From assembly GCA_958299035.1 (NCBI GenBank), contig CATQJL010000001.1:28685521-28749520 (forward strand): 64,000 nt of DNA, in the 5' to 3' direction. The stretch comes from Cylicocyclus nassatus. Taxonomy: Eukaryota > Nematoda > Chromadorea > Rhabditida > Strongylidae. A program made the position numbers and the translations under genes. Below, one piece after another: positions 49,201 through 60,530 of this stretch. Each line of letters opens with the position of its first letter. The stretch's first letter is position 1. The notes below the pieces were generated by a model. That model was not told the origin of the DNA, did no database searches, and saw only the letters and a list, made by a program, of their open reading frames with translations.

Positions 49201-51583
49201 ATATCCGTGTTTATAGAAGATGTAAAAAAATTTGCCTACAACTGTTGGTAGGCAGTCAGTTCTACAACAAATTCAAAAAAACCAATTTAGCAAAAGTTTG
49301 CAAAGTCTTATTGCACAGCCATCTCTGTTCAGAATCCGAGATAGATCGTCTCTTTGCTGATATTCGTGATGCAGCCATAAATGGTATATGGATGGAAAAG
49401 AATGTGACCAGCTCTCCGAATTGGTCATTCGGGCAAGCATTTTTCTTCGCTGGCACTCTTGTCAGTACTGTTGGTTAGTCTTGTTCACTTTTATACTAAT
49501 CGGACCTGCATTAGAGAATCCGTGGCAGTAATTTCTTCCATGTATGGCATTTTTCCAGGTTACGGTCGGGTTTCACCGCGAACGGAGCATGGGAAGCTAT
49601 TTACCATAGTTTATTGCATTATTGGTAAGTTTTGTCATACTGAAATAGTTGTGACCAATTTTTTCGCAGCATACTAGATAGGGGGATAAATCTGGTCAGC
49701 ACAGCATCAAGAAAATGAGAAGGTCCATTGAAATTGTGAAGTTCTTTCCTTCAAGTAAAACCTTCTCAATCTCCAAATTTCAATTTTTTTTCACTCTCTT
49801 GAAATCCGTTTATTGTTGTTCATGGAAGGTAATTTGCACGAATATTGAGTGATATTGATTAATTATTGATAGTTGAGATAGGCATTCTCCCCAAAAATCC
49901 TTTTTTCTAGGAATTCCACTAACCCTAGCCTTGCTATCTGCCATAGTAGCTCGGCTAAGACGACCGTCCCAACTACTACGCGGGTTCCTCAATCAGAAAT
50001 TAGCCCATATTTTCCATGCTGGTCAAATTCAGGTAAGCCTAAGCGAACTTGTACGTTAGAATGCTTAAATTTTATTTTAGATGTTTCACTTAGCAACTGT
50101 ATGTACCCTACTTCTCGTATTTGTCTTCATCATACCGGCTTGGATCTTCACAAACATAGAACCTGAATGGACGTTTTTGGATGCATTTTATTACTGCTTC
50201 GTGTCACTCACAACAATCGGATTGGGTGGGTGAACTTTTTCAAATTTCTTTCCTATATTACACTATAATCAATCCATTCATACACTATACCAACTATTCC
50301 CATTAGTAGTAGTAAATATGGAGGGCTTGGAAGGACGACATGAATAATGAAATTGTGGAAACGATTTGTTTACTTACAACAAGAATTTCTCCTTTTCTTG
50401 AAGTTCAGGGGTCCGCAAAAATTTTCAGTCGTCGTAGATTTCTGCTGACGTCATGCTCATCCATTCAAAAAGTTTTCTGTCCCTTATCCTTCCCGGGAAA
50501 GCCCTATGGACTGTCACTGTCATCATTTCTTTGCAATTTTCCATTACCCCATTCATTTGAGTATTTGAGTTTTGGAGGGATGGGGGGGGGGGGAGAATTA
50601 TATCATATTTCTCTCTTTTGTCTAGCTGACTTTATCTTATTTTGAACTGATGATCCATTCCTAGGGTAAACTTTCAAATTCAAGAGAATTTGACTTATAG
50701 GTGACTATGAGCCCGGAGATAGTCCTGACCAAGAGTATAGGAGCGTCTACAAAGTGATAGCAACAGGCAAGACATCTTCTTCCTCTGGTTATTTTTTACT
50801 TTGAAATATCTTAAATTATTCCAGTGTACCTTCTCGTCGGATTATGCTGCATGATGCTCTTTCTGGCTACTCTCTATGAGATACCATACTTCGATCTTAC
50901 ACGGTTTTTCCTCAAGAGCGAAGAAGAGGCAAGAATGGTTGATGAGGTAAGCGAACGTCGGAAAACAATAGTCAATGAATAATGAAGACGCTGCAAATGT
51001 GTTTGGAGAGCTGTGTACTTTGAAGACTGCGGAGATTCCTCTATGCTGATGGCTCGCGCTCTGGGAAAGCGAAATTTGTATGAAGGGGGGGGGGGGGGAG
51101 GGAGGCTCTAGTCATAGATTCCAGTTTGCGGTATATTGAAGCTTGTGGCAGTTTTTTGATTTAATGAGCTAGGTCCAAGGTCAGGCATCGCTCCCACTTC
51201 TGACTCCGTCTTTCCTTTTTTTTGTCCAAATAAGGGCTAAGGCATACCTCGCGCGATTCCGGTGGCTGCGCGATTTGGCACAACAACGACTCTTTGTCAT
51301 TCAACGTTACGCTTTTTCTAGTCAGAACTTGACCCATTTGCTACAACTTACACAAGCTCCCCGCCTATGCATTCGAGAAGCGCGCACGATAAATTCGTAG
51401 AAATTTGGAAAATCGCGAAGTTGCGTGAAAGTGGCGATTTGGCCAAATCGCGTGAGGTATGCCTTAGGCCTAAGGGATGTGGAGTTGCATTTGCAAAACA
51501 TCAATCTTTAATGTGTGAGATTTTTATTCTTTTTTCCATAGTCTGGCCTAAGTACAGCAATGGATCAAGCACATTTTTTATGA
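40170..51583 (+). CDS. TWIK/TWK-type two-pore-domain potassium channel
   Basis: A background potassium channel subunit that sets resting potential and works as a dimer in the plasma membrane. Coding exons: 40170-40264, 46547-46638, 49333-49473, 49559-49624, 49911-50032, 50081-50225, 50701-50766, 50825-50946, 51542-51583; the phases agree at every junction, giving about 296 aa. M1 is at residues 12-31, an N-glycosylation site NVT at 86-88, the first filter TVGYG at 108-112, M2 at about 119-145, M3 at 173-195, the second filter TIGLGD at 217-222 and M4 at about 240-260. The filter 2 surroundings (TIGLGDYEPGD) and the charged start of the C-tail are those of the TWIK subfamily. Intron 7 has a GC donor. 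The C-terminal tail is short, and the last exon is the least certain part. An alternative first exon lies at 47393. Intron 1 is filled with transposons. Confidence 0.9.
41047..41281. mobile_element. PIF/Harbinger-like MITE in channel intron 1
   Basis: Left end GGCCGGCATACC and right end GGTATGCCTTAGGCC, flanked by TTA at 41044-41046 and 41282-41284. A 3 bp TWA duplication and GGC starts fit PIF/Harbinger. A sister copy is at 51234. Confidence 0.8.
41970..42060. mobile_element. Mariner-type end, fragment
   Basis: TTAGGTTGATGCAAAAATAA preceded by TA is a mariner-type left end. I find no matching right end in the intron, so this is a truncated copy. Confidence 0.5.
42543..44282. repeat. Large palindrome inside the hAT-like element
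   Basis: The left arm (from GATGGATTGCTTATCTGGCA) recurs inverted up to about 44282. The central hairpin pairs GAACTTCGGGAACAGGG (43266) with its complement (43377). The right arm is longer because a ~130 bp module (CGTCGTTCCAGGYCARC... to ...TTTTTAYATTT) is present once more there. Confidence 0.8.
44500..45468. mobile_element. Mariner-type fold-back element, nested
   Basis: Ends TTAGGTTGGTCCGAAAGTTC and exact complement, with TA at 44498-44499 and 45469-45470. The arms stay complementary through the whole 969 bp, with the turn near 44985. It is inserted inside the hAT-like element and is therefore younger. Confidence 0.9.
47393..47588 (+). CDS. Alternative first coding exon with a second M1 helix, form B
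   Basis: Starts at ATG 47393 just after TTCTAG and encodes a 65-residue N-terminus containing [20 protein letters not shown] and YFEAGHEEQ. This is a typical two-pore-channel M1 followed by the start of the extracellular loop, different in sequence from form A. The donor C|GTAAGT leaves one base of a codon, exactly the phase left by exon 2, so it joins exon 3 (49333) in frame and yields a channel of about 299 aa. The exon lies between exons 2 and 3 in the same orientation, so its own promoter is expected upstream, within the intron. The alternative is a remnant of a separate neighbouring channel gene, less likely because no second pore is present. Confidence 0.75.
47589..49332. other. Intron between form B first exon and exon 3
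   Basis: No repeat boundary recognised. A GC-richer patch at 48090-48520 gives a 119-codon frame (48218-48577) without a known domain; it may be a decayed insertion. Confidence 0.35.
50767..50824 (+). other. GC-AG intron 7 of the channel gene
   Basis: The donor reads ACAG|GCAAGA and the acceptor TTATTCCAG|TGT. Phases fit only this way: the split codon gives Val at the start of M4, continuing the conserved VYKVIAT-VYLLVGL stretch. GC donors occur in about 1% of nematode introns and usually have a strong AG|GCAAG context, as here. Confidence 0.85.
51234..51470. mobile_element. PIF/Harbinger-like MITE in last channel intron
   Basis: Ends GGGCTAAGGCATACC and GGTATGCCTTAGGCC, flanked by TAA at 51231-51233 and 51471-51473. 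Same family as 41047-41281. It ends about 70 bp before the tentative last exon. Confidence 0.85.
51542..51583 (+). CDS. Tentative last coding exon of the channel
   Basis: TTTTTTCCATAG precedes a frame-compatible 13-codon end ([13 protein letters not shown]) and TGA. The acceptor is good and the phase fits, but no conserved tail motif or nearby AATAAA supports it. The real C-terminus could use another acceptor downstream. Confidence 0.4.
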   Translation, partial: SGLSTAMDQAHFL

Positions 51584-51984
51584 AGTCGCCTGCATGAAAT
51601 CGTTCGGATTGTGGTAGGCTGAACGCACGCGAGCGTATCTGCAATGCGGCTGCCGAATACGGGCGCTATGTTGGCTCATGCGCGCGAATGCCAATGTTAG
51701 CCCGCAAGAGACACGCGCGCGGGTGCTCATTCCGGGCAATTCCGTGCAGTCAACTATACTAATGCTCCGAGTAATGGTAGTAGATCAATAAGTACTAGGG
51801 CTCGGCACTAGATGGCATCAGGGGAAATTTGAAAACGAAGTCCCCTTTGATCTTGAAAATTCCGAAGTCCCCTTTAACCAGTTTTGCATTTGCTTATGGC
51901 GCGCTTTCTGAATGGAGCAGATTTTCGACTGCAGAGCAGACCGAGAAATTTTAAAATGGCTTTAAACGCCTTCGCAATCAGCAT

Positions 51985-52150
51985 GCTCACTTACCCTTGT
52001 GCCAACTCCCAGTCCCTTAGGTCAAATTTTGCAAAAAAAATGATAAAAGTCGGTAAAATCGATGTTAATCGGTGACGAAATATAGCCCACGACATCTGCC
52101 CGTTCCGGAATGAATGTGTGCAAAGTTTGGTCCGTATCGGTTCAGAAAAG
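51985..52150 (-). repeat. Helitron end fragment
   Basis: GCATGCTCACTTACC, CAACTCCCAGTCCC and TAGGTCAAATTTTGCAAAAA followed by GTGTGCAAAGTTTGGTCCG and ATCGGTTCAGAAA match the sub-terminal blocks of the Helitron at 55.2-60.6 kb. A mariner hairpin is inserted right after it (52159). Confidence 0.65.
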
Positions 52151-52158
52151 AAAATCTA

Positions 52159-53464
52159 TTAGGTTGTCTCGAAAGTTCTGTCGTTTCATTTTTGTAAATT
52201 TGTAGCTTTTTGCTGTCTCAAAGGATTTGCGTCTTTCTGATTTTATTAGAGAGAGAGAAAATCTTCCTCTTTGTAAATCTTCCTCGACAAGCTGTTACTG
52301 TACATTCGTTGCAGAGATAAAAATGGAAAAAACAAGTCCATTCGAGCTTTGACCATTTTGAGTTAGGTCGCCAAAAGTCTGAAACGCCGCAGAAAAATCT
52401 GAAATTGCCAGTGTATAAGTTTTATGATCTACTCTTTCCATCTGAAAAAAATCATGCTGTTCGGACGTCCCAATGAAAAGCTACGAGAGAAAAGTGATAA
52501 ATTAATCGATTTTGGCGTCTTCTATTGTAAACTCGAAATTCATAACTTTTCACAGAGACGTACAAAAAACACAATTTTGTTTCAGATGCAGTATTTCATA
52601 AAACTTATACAGGGTGTCCTGTAGAGCGAGGTTCAACTTAGATATGTAGTATGAAGCAAAACTCCGATCTCACTTCGTTAATGTAGGATTACGGTAGGAA
52701 ATTCGACAAGGGTTTTAGGCCGTTGAAGGCCATTTTCTGCCTCGAAGCAGAACCAAACAAGCCAAAATCTTTTGTACTATGGCAATGGAAGCCGCTGACT
52801 TCGAATATGAAATTTCCACTTTACTACAATGCTTCTTTTCAAAGTTATCCTAGGTAAACTGTAATAACTGACTTTCCAGCATGTGTCAAAATTGTGACTA
52901 CACCATCAAAAAGGTTAAGAACACTCGTAAGAAGTTGTGTAGTGGAATCAGCGTGCGCGAAAACCTTAATACACGATTTTTCAGATTTTTTTGAAAAAAT
53001 TTGGTCAGATGGCATGTTTTACAATGGTTCCACATGCTGGAATTTCTTACCGTAATCCTACAGTAATGAAAAGCGAACGGTGGTTCGCTCCATACTATAA
53101 ATCTAAGTTGAACCTCGCTCTACAGAATGGTGCCTCAAGCTCGGCGAAAGACGTGAAAGCAAGGGAGTTATTAACGATCAAACAGTGTTCACATTTTTTG
53201 GGACACCCTGTATACTGACAATTTCAGATTTTTCTGCAGCGTTCCAAACTTTCGGCAACCTAACTTAAAATGGTCAAAGCTCAAATGGTCTTGTTTTTCC
53301 ATTTTTATCTCTGCAACGAATGTACAGTAGAAGCTCATCGAGGAACATTTACACGGGGGAAGATTTTCTTTCCCTAATGAAATTAGAAAGACTCAAATCC
53401 GTTGAGAGAGCAATAAGTTACAGATTTTTAAAAATGAGACGACAGAACTTCCGGGACAACCTAA
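52159..53464. mobile_element. Mariner-type fold-back element carrying a nested element
   Basis: Ends TTAGGTTGTCTCGAAAGTTC and near complement, with TA at 52157-52158 and 53465-53466. Without the 601 bp insert the element is about 0.7 kb, with arms complementary up to the insertion. No transposase. Confidence 0.85.
52610..53210. mobile_element. CAGGGTGTCC-type fold-back element, nested
   Basis: Left end CAGGGTGTCC and right end GGACACCCTG, with TA on both sides (52608-52609, 53211-53212). Inner blocks AGAGCGAGGTTCAACTTAGA and TAGGATTACGGTA recur inverted. Same end type as 8581-9197. Confidence 0.8.
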
Positions 53465-53466
53465 TA

Positions 53467-55248
53467 AATTGGAGCCCTTTCCAAGGTCGATTTTCGTGAT
53501 AAGCGCATACGATAACACAAGCAAAAATATTTTTGGTTGGAGATTCACTGAGCCACTGCTTTCTGAAAATCACGGCTCTACCAGATCAGCCGTTTGCGCG
53601 CTTTTATTAGATAGGTCTTGTTGAGCTTCTTCCTTCATAAAAGGCACTGCAAATCACCTTCATACGTAAATTAGCTCACGAAAATGTATAATCATTTGAT
53701 GAGCATCACACAGTACTATTACAGAATGAGGTTGGACCAAAATATGGTCGGTTTTCGGAGGATGGCGGATCACAGTCGTACGAGAACGGATTTTACCAGA
53801 ACCAGTGACAAATAACAAAAACAGTTTTATCATTGTGGCTTTACGATTTTGCAAAGTCTATTTCTTAATTGATTGATTTTCGTTTGAGAGTGATAACTAC
53901 TGGGGATGTAAAGTATATTACTGATAAGTCATTTACGTCAAGTTTGTTTAGAACATGAATTTATCGCATTTACATGGCTTCCAGTTCACTTTTTCACGTC
54001 TACATGGGGTGGCTGTTTTATGTGTCTTATGACAGTGCGTGTTACTGTCTTTTCAATGTGACATGACTAAACTTGATCGGCAATAATTGCTTTTCTAAAA
54101 CCTTGTATTTTCAGTCATTATTGTTGAAATATGATCTCATCTTGTGACTTACTTTGCTCGTATGATCTCTTTTATGGTAGAAATTTACGAAAATGTCTTA
54201 TATTGCATGATCAACATTTTTTAATGAAATAAATATCTGAATGCAATAACGAGGGTTTGGTATTTGCTTTCAATGATGGTTGATAACATGATCCAAAGCA
54301 AGTATATAATCAAGCTTAGGGTGAGTTGAGAGACGAGTGGCATGGTGTTAAGAGGCGCCGTATGGCCAGGCTGGACCAAACTCGATCCGCCCTGGGTCAG
54401 CAATTGGGACGTTTAGAATAAGAGTAACCTCTTAAGATGAAAGCACTATTTGGTAAACAATAGGCCTGCAAGTCATGGTGGAGGTTCGCAAACATTTAAC
54501 GGCCTTGGAAGAGAATACGATCAGCGCATTCCGCAAAGCGTATTGAAGACGTCGAATTAGGGCTCGACAAGAGCTGAAAGAGTTTTTAAAGCAAAGTCCC
54601 CCTTTGTTGTCCAAAAAAATTTAAGAAGTTTTTGATATTTAGAACCCTTCACTCCCTTCTTCTTCTTTTTTTTTGTATTTGGTCTGTGACCGCAAAAAGC
54701 AAAAAAACCGAGAACAATAGAACCAGGAAGTTACCGTCCCTCACCTTACCACTTCTCTTTCTTCCTCCCTAAACCTTCACCTCACCTTCCCCCACTCCTC
54801 TGCAAATGAGGCGAACTTAAAAACAGCAAACCAACAAAATGAAAAAACAAAAGCAAAGGAAGACAGAATCACCAAACGCACAGCGAAAATAAAAGATTTG
54901 AATGTGTTTGAATGAGTGCGCGCTTTTCGATCAGAGCAGACTGCGTCGTCAAAAGATTTTGGGAGCTTCAAAGTTGTATACAGAGAAAACAATGAAACTG
55001 TTTTGCATATGATTTGCAGCAAGAATAACTCATGTAAAAATACAGAAAATTATGTAAGCAAAGGATCGCGTCTAGCTCAGGTGGTACCAGGCTAGGTCCC
55101 TATTTTGGAAAAGGTTGAGCACAGCTTTCATTCACACAAACTTCGCGAATGCCATAGTCGAGCTCGTGCATGTTCTGCGCAAACGTGTCGCAAACTACCC
55201 TTACCCGAATAATCAATACAAGCGTGACTAGAACGCGGAGATCATACA
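53467..55248. other. Stretch without recognisable gene
   Basis: No coding signal. At 55064-55110 the pattern TAGCTCAGGTGGTACCAGG is a good tRNA box A, but the expected box B is degenerate (GGTTGAGCACA), so this is a tRNA-like relic at best. Confidence 0.4.
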
Positions 55249-55419
55249 TCTTATATATAAAGCTGAATGTCTGTTTGTATGTCTGTCTGTCTGTCTGTCT
55301 GTATGTATGTATGTATGTGTGTAAGTATGTTCCGAATAGAAAATTCCATTTCTGAACCGATCCGGACCAAACTTGGCGCACATACAGTTGCAGCGGTAGA
55401 ATTTGTCCAAAACTGCGGG

Positions 55420-55520
55420 ATCGTCGGGATTCGCGGGATTGTCGGGATTCGCGGGATTCGCGGGATTTGCGACTTCACGGGATTTGCGGGATTCGCGGGA
55501 TTTGCGGGATAAGCGGGATT
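55420..55520 (+). repeat. GGGATTYGC minisatellite
   Basis: About eleven 9 bp units GGGATTCGC or GGGATTTGC with a few variants. The array encodes Gly-Phe-Ala-type repeats by chance. Its mirror copy lies at 59877-59985. Confidence 0.9.
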
Positions 55521-58500
55521 TAGCTATAACTTCTTTTAAAACAATTTTATATCAAATCTGCAAGAAGATACGGCTTCAGCTTGTTGAGACGAATCTTTTG
55601 ATATACAGTATGTCCGTAATTCGTGGTGAAGGGGTAGACATACAATGATACCTTGTTGTTATCTATGTTAAGGCTTTTGTGAACATTTATCAAAGCGTTA
55701 ATCGCGAATAGCAGGTTCTGGTACAAAGTTCTCATTATCGAAAACTATCGCGAAAAATTGGGCAGTTTTTATTCATCCTTATCACTGATATAAGCATTTT
55801 ATCATTTATCACTGATAATATCACATTTTTGGATCATTTTTGGCGTATGGTAAGAAAAGTACTGTAGGAAACGCTGAGTGAATTTCTATCGCTCTTTCTC
55901 TAATTAAAAGTAAGCTACAGGCTTTTCTAGTTTTACTGCTCGGTGTAATTGGTAGATCCCTCGCTGCAGTAATCGATCGATTTCTCATCGGCACATGCCA
56001 CTGCTGCCAATTCTTACCTAAAATGGCATTTTTGCTTCAACTCGCTTCACGCCGAAGCCTGGGCTGAAATTCTGCACCTACATGGAAGATGAACGTGGGA
56101 ATCGACCGCATGAATTCAAGCCATTCTTATCTATCGTTATCATTGATATCATCGTTTTATCATTTATCACTGATGAAATCACAAAATTGGATTTTTTCTG
56201 ACATACAGTAAGAAATGTAGTTTAGAAAACGCTGTGCGAGTTTTTAACGCTCTATCTCTTATAGTATTCTACTGGTCTTCTCACAATTGCGCATTCGGTG
56301 CAGTAGATAGATCCCTCACTGCAGCAATTGATTGATTGCTATGAGCATGACACCGTCTCTTTGGAAACGTTGCTCTTTCTTCAGAAAAATCCACCGCTCT
56401 AAAAATTGTGAATGAACCGAGTCGCCTGTCAACAAGAGTTTCAACGATGGGCTGAACACTTCTGTTTTCTGCGTATGGACATACAGATCCAGATCCACGA
56501 AGGCGATCGGTCTAAAATGCGAAACGGCACAAACGGCGTGCTCGAGCATCTTTTCATCAGAGTCTACGCGCCCGTGAACGATGCGTGTACATGGGCGGTT
56601 GCCTCCGTCCCGAAGTTTTTATGAATTCTCTTATGCTCTACTCTATTTCTTGCTATCTACAATAGCTCACAATATGTGCAGATTTTCTTTGTTGTCGTGA
56701 TTCCGGAGGTTTTGCGAAAGTCCGCAGCGTTCTGGAAGTTTTGAACATTCCGGGATTTCCTCGGAATCACGCGAGTCGCGCAAACTACAGTACCCACACT
56801 AATTATTCGACAGAAAACGCAAAAACTGACGATCCGCGTTTTTTTTCGCTTTTGTTCATAACTTTCTTATTGCATAAAATAGGAATCCGACGAAATCATG
56901 ATGTTCAGCTCGTCAAAATGAACCTTCTGATATACTACACTCCCTTACTAGTCCGTTTTCAATTTGCTCGATTTTTGTGTGAGGACGGGTATTGTAGTGG
57001 TGTAAATCAGCGAAGAACACACAAGGAAGATTCTAGTAAACATGATCCAGTAGAGCTGTTTCCATAGATTATCATGGGTTAGCGATCAGCGGAGGATCCC
57101 TTCCACAGAGAAAGATAGGTCGATGAATTTTGAAAAATCTATGTCTTTAAAATTTAAGCTACCGTAACCATACAGTAAGGCGCTAATTAGCAAAGCAGGT
57201 GTGTTTTTCGTGATCAGCAGGTCAAATAACCTCTATGCGCAAGTTTTCCGACGAATTCGGCCCCTTTGATTTTTTCTCGTTCTGGGCTCTGAAGCTCGCC
57301 GACGGGTTTTGGCCAAAATATTGATGATCAGGCCTAACCCCTGTGGCCGAAAACTTCGCCCACAGGGGTTTTCGAACTCGCTAATTACGAAAACAGTGCT
57401 TTTTGTGCAGTAAGTTTTTTTTAGCAGAGTTATACCGAGTGCGCTGTCTCAAAACCAGGCAAGATCCTACTTTTGCCTGCTCTTTTCGCGTATTTGTTGG
57501 ACAACTCACCCAGTTGTCTTTATAGCTAAACATTAACAGAAGCCGTGCTGTTGACCCATGGTTATTGAAGGCCTCCATAAGAACTGCCCAGTTACGAGTT
57601 CACAAAATCACGTTCTCATGAATATTTTCTGAAATTCAAGTATTGTATACGTTGATTAAACTGCCTTTCACAGTAAAAATTTTTGAGCAGAGTAAACATC
57701 ATTTGCAAATAGCGTGTTATACATCCAACCAGGACCATATTTGGACAAAACGGGCGATCTTCAAATGTTGTGCTTAATTCATGAGAACATGATTTCGAAA
57801 GCTCGTAACTGGACAGTTCTTACAGATGGAGGCCTACAATAACCATGGGTCAATAGCACGGCTTCTGTTAATGTTTAGCTATAAAGACAACTGGGTGAGT
57901 TGTCCAACAAATACGCGAAAAGAGCAGGCAAAAGTAGGATCTTGCCTGGTTTCGAGACAGCTCACTCGGTATAACTCTGCTAAAAAAACTTACTGCACAA
58001 AAAGCACTGTTTTCGTAATTAGCGAGTTCGAAAACCCCTGTGGGCGAAGTTTTCGGCCAATCCATGATCATCAATATTTTGGCCAAAACCCGTCGGCGAG
58101 CTTCAGAGCCCAGAACGAGAAAAAATCAAAGGGGCCGAATTCGTCGGAAAACTTGCGCATAGAGGTTATTTGACCTGCTGATCACGAAAAACACACCTGC
58201 TTTGCAAATTAGCGCCTTACTGTATGGTTACGGTAGCTTAAATTTTAAAGACATAGATTTTTCAAAATTCATCGACCTATCTTTCTCTGTGGAAAAGGGA
58301 TCCTCCGCTAATCGCTAACCCATGATAATCTATGGAAACAGCTCTACTGGATCATGTTTACTAGAATCTTCCTTGTGTGTTCTTCGCTGATTTACACCAC
58401 TACAATACCCGTCCTCACACAAAAATCGAGCAAATTGAAAACGGACTAGTAAGGGAGTGTAGTATATCAGAAGGTTCATTTTGACGAGCTGAACATCATG

Positions 58501-59876
58501 ATTTCGTCGGATTCCTATTTTATGCAATAAGAAAGTTATGAACAAAAGCGAAAAAAAACGCGGATCGTCAGTTTTTGCGTTTTCTGAGTACTCTGCGTTG
58601 ATACCACTGCTGTTTGCGCGACTCGCGTGATTCCGAGGAAATCCCGGAATGTTCAAAACTTCCAGAACCCTGCGGACTTTCGCAAAACCTCCGGAATCAC
58701 GACTTCAAAGAAAATCTGCACATATTGTGAGCTATTGTAGATAGCAAGAAATAGAGTAGAGCATAAGAGAATTCATAAAAACTTCGGGACGGAGGCAACC
58801 GCCCATGTACACGCATCGTTCACGGGCGCGTAGACTCTGATGAAAAGATGCTCGAGCACGCCGTTTGTGCCGTTTCGCATTTTAGACCGATCGCCTTCGT
58901 GGATCTGGATCTGTATGTCCATACGCAGAAAACAGAAGTGTTCAGCCCATCGTTGAAACTCTTGTTGACAGGCGACTCGGTTCATTCACAATTTTTAGAG
59001 CGGTGGATTTTTCTGAAGAAAGAGCAACGTTTCCAAAGAGACGGTGTCATGCTCATAGCAATCAATCAATTGCTGCAGTGAGGGATCTATCTACTGCACC
59101 GAATGCGCAATTGTGAGAAGACCAGTAGAATACTATAAGAGATAGAGCGTTAAAAACTCGCACAGCGTTTTCTAAACTACATTTCTTACTGTATGTCAGA
59201 AAAAATCCAATTTTGTGATTTCATCAGTGATAAATGATAAAACGATGATATCAATGATAACGATAGATAAGAATGGCTTGAATTCATGCGGTCGATTCCC
59301 ACGTTCATCTTCCATGTAGGTGCAGAATTTCAGCCCAGGCTTCGGCGTGAAGCGAGTTGAAGCAAAAATGCCATTTTAGGTAAGAATTGGCAGCAGTGGC
59401 ATGTGCCGATGAGAAATCGATCGATTACTGCAGCGAGGGATCTACCAATTACACCGAGCAGTAAAACTAGAAAAGCCTGTAGCTTACTTTTAATTAGAGA
59501 AAGAGCGATAGAAATTCACTCAGCGTTTCCTACAGTACTTTTCTTACCATACGCCAAAAATGATCCAAAAATGTGATATTATCAGTGATAAATGATAAAA
59601 TGCTCATATCAGTGATAAGGATGAATAAAAACTGCCCAATTTTTCGCGATAGTTTTCGATAATGAGAACTTTGTACTAGAACCTGCTATTCGCGATTAAC
59701 GCTGTGATAAATGTTCACAAAGGCCTTAACATAGATAACAACAAGGTATCATTGTATGTCTACCCCGTCACCACGAATTACGGACATACTGTATATCAAA
59801 AGATTCGTCTCAACAAGCTGAAGCCGTATCTTCTTGCAGATTTCATATAAAATTGTTTTAAAAGAAGTTATAGCTA

Positions 59877-59985
59877 AATCCCGCTTATCCCGCAAATCCT
59901 GCGAATCCCGCAAATCCCGTGAAGTCGCGAATCCCGCGAATCCCGCGAATCCCGACAATCCCGCGAATCCCGACGATCCTGCAGT
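59877..59985 (-). repeat. GGGATTYGC minisatellite, mirror copy
   Basis: Reverse complement of the array at 55420-55520 with small differences in unit order, so the two arms have begun to diverge in the array. Confidence 0.9.
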
Positions 59986-60128
59986 TTTGGACAAATTCTA
60001 CCGCTGCAACTGTACACTTCGGGCCCCGGCGGGTGTCATAGGCTACTTTTCGTCATCGATCGATATCGATTTTATCGATTTTATCGATTTTTTTGCTGAG
60101 TTCACCTACGGGGCTGCGAGTTGACACA

Positions 60129-60530
60129 GGGGGGGGGTAATCGAGCATGCAGATTACGAATACAATATTAGTTTTCAAGATCGTCCATTACTCCCCCCCC
60201 CTGTGCAAACTCCCAGCCCCGCAGGTCAAACTTTACAAAAAAAATCGATAAAATCGATAAAAGTAATGGACGATCCTGAAAACTAATATTGTGTTCGTAA
60301 TCAGCATGCTCGATTACCCCCCTGTGCAAAATCCCAGCCTCGCATGTCAAAATTTACAAAAAATCGATAAAATCAATAAAAGTAATCGATAATTCTGAAA
60401 ACTAATATTGTATTCGGAATCCCCATGCTCACTTCCCCCCCCTGTGCCAACTCCTAGCCCTGTAGGTGAGCTCTGCAAAAAAATCGATAAGAATCGGTAA
60501 AATCGACATCGATCGATAACGAAAAGTGGA
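60129..60530. repeat. Helitron 3' sub-terminal repeat units
   Basis: Several units (the first inverted) with TTACCCCCCC, CTGTGCAAACTCCCAGCCC, AGGTCAAA, ATCGATAAAATCGATAAAAG and ACTAATATTGTRTTCG. Related pieces at 8509-9265 and 51985-52150 show that these ends occur elsewhere in the window. Confidence 0.8.

Larger units (their letters stand above)
55383..60014. repeat. Giant palindrome inside the Helitron
   Basis: Arms about 55383-57622 and 57777-60014 are reverse complements with few differences; the loop is about 155 bp. All mid-size reading frames occur as mirror pairs (for example 56412-56624 on + and 58773-58985 on -), confirming the fold-back and arguing against genes. Within each arm two diverged ~250 bp direct repeats share TTATCATTTATCACTGAT and AGATCCCTC.CTGCAG. 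Confidence 0.92.

Noticed and set aside
49167..49478. 103-codon frame that includes exon 3
   Set aside because: Its first half lies before the TTCAG acceptor and has no channel similarity; only 49333-49473 is coding.
55064..55130. tRNA gene with good box A
   Set aside because: Box B is degenerate and no acceptor stem can be drawn.
55420..55520. CRISPR-like array
   Set aside because: The 9 bp units are contiguous without spacers: a minisatellite in a eukaryotic Helitron.
57826..58173. 115-codon frame in the Helitron
   Set aside because: Mirror of 57381-57578; no Rep, helicase or other domain.
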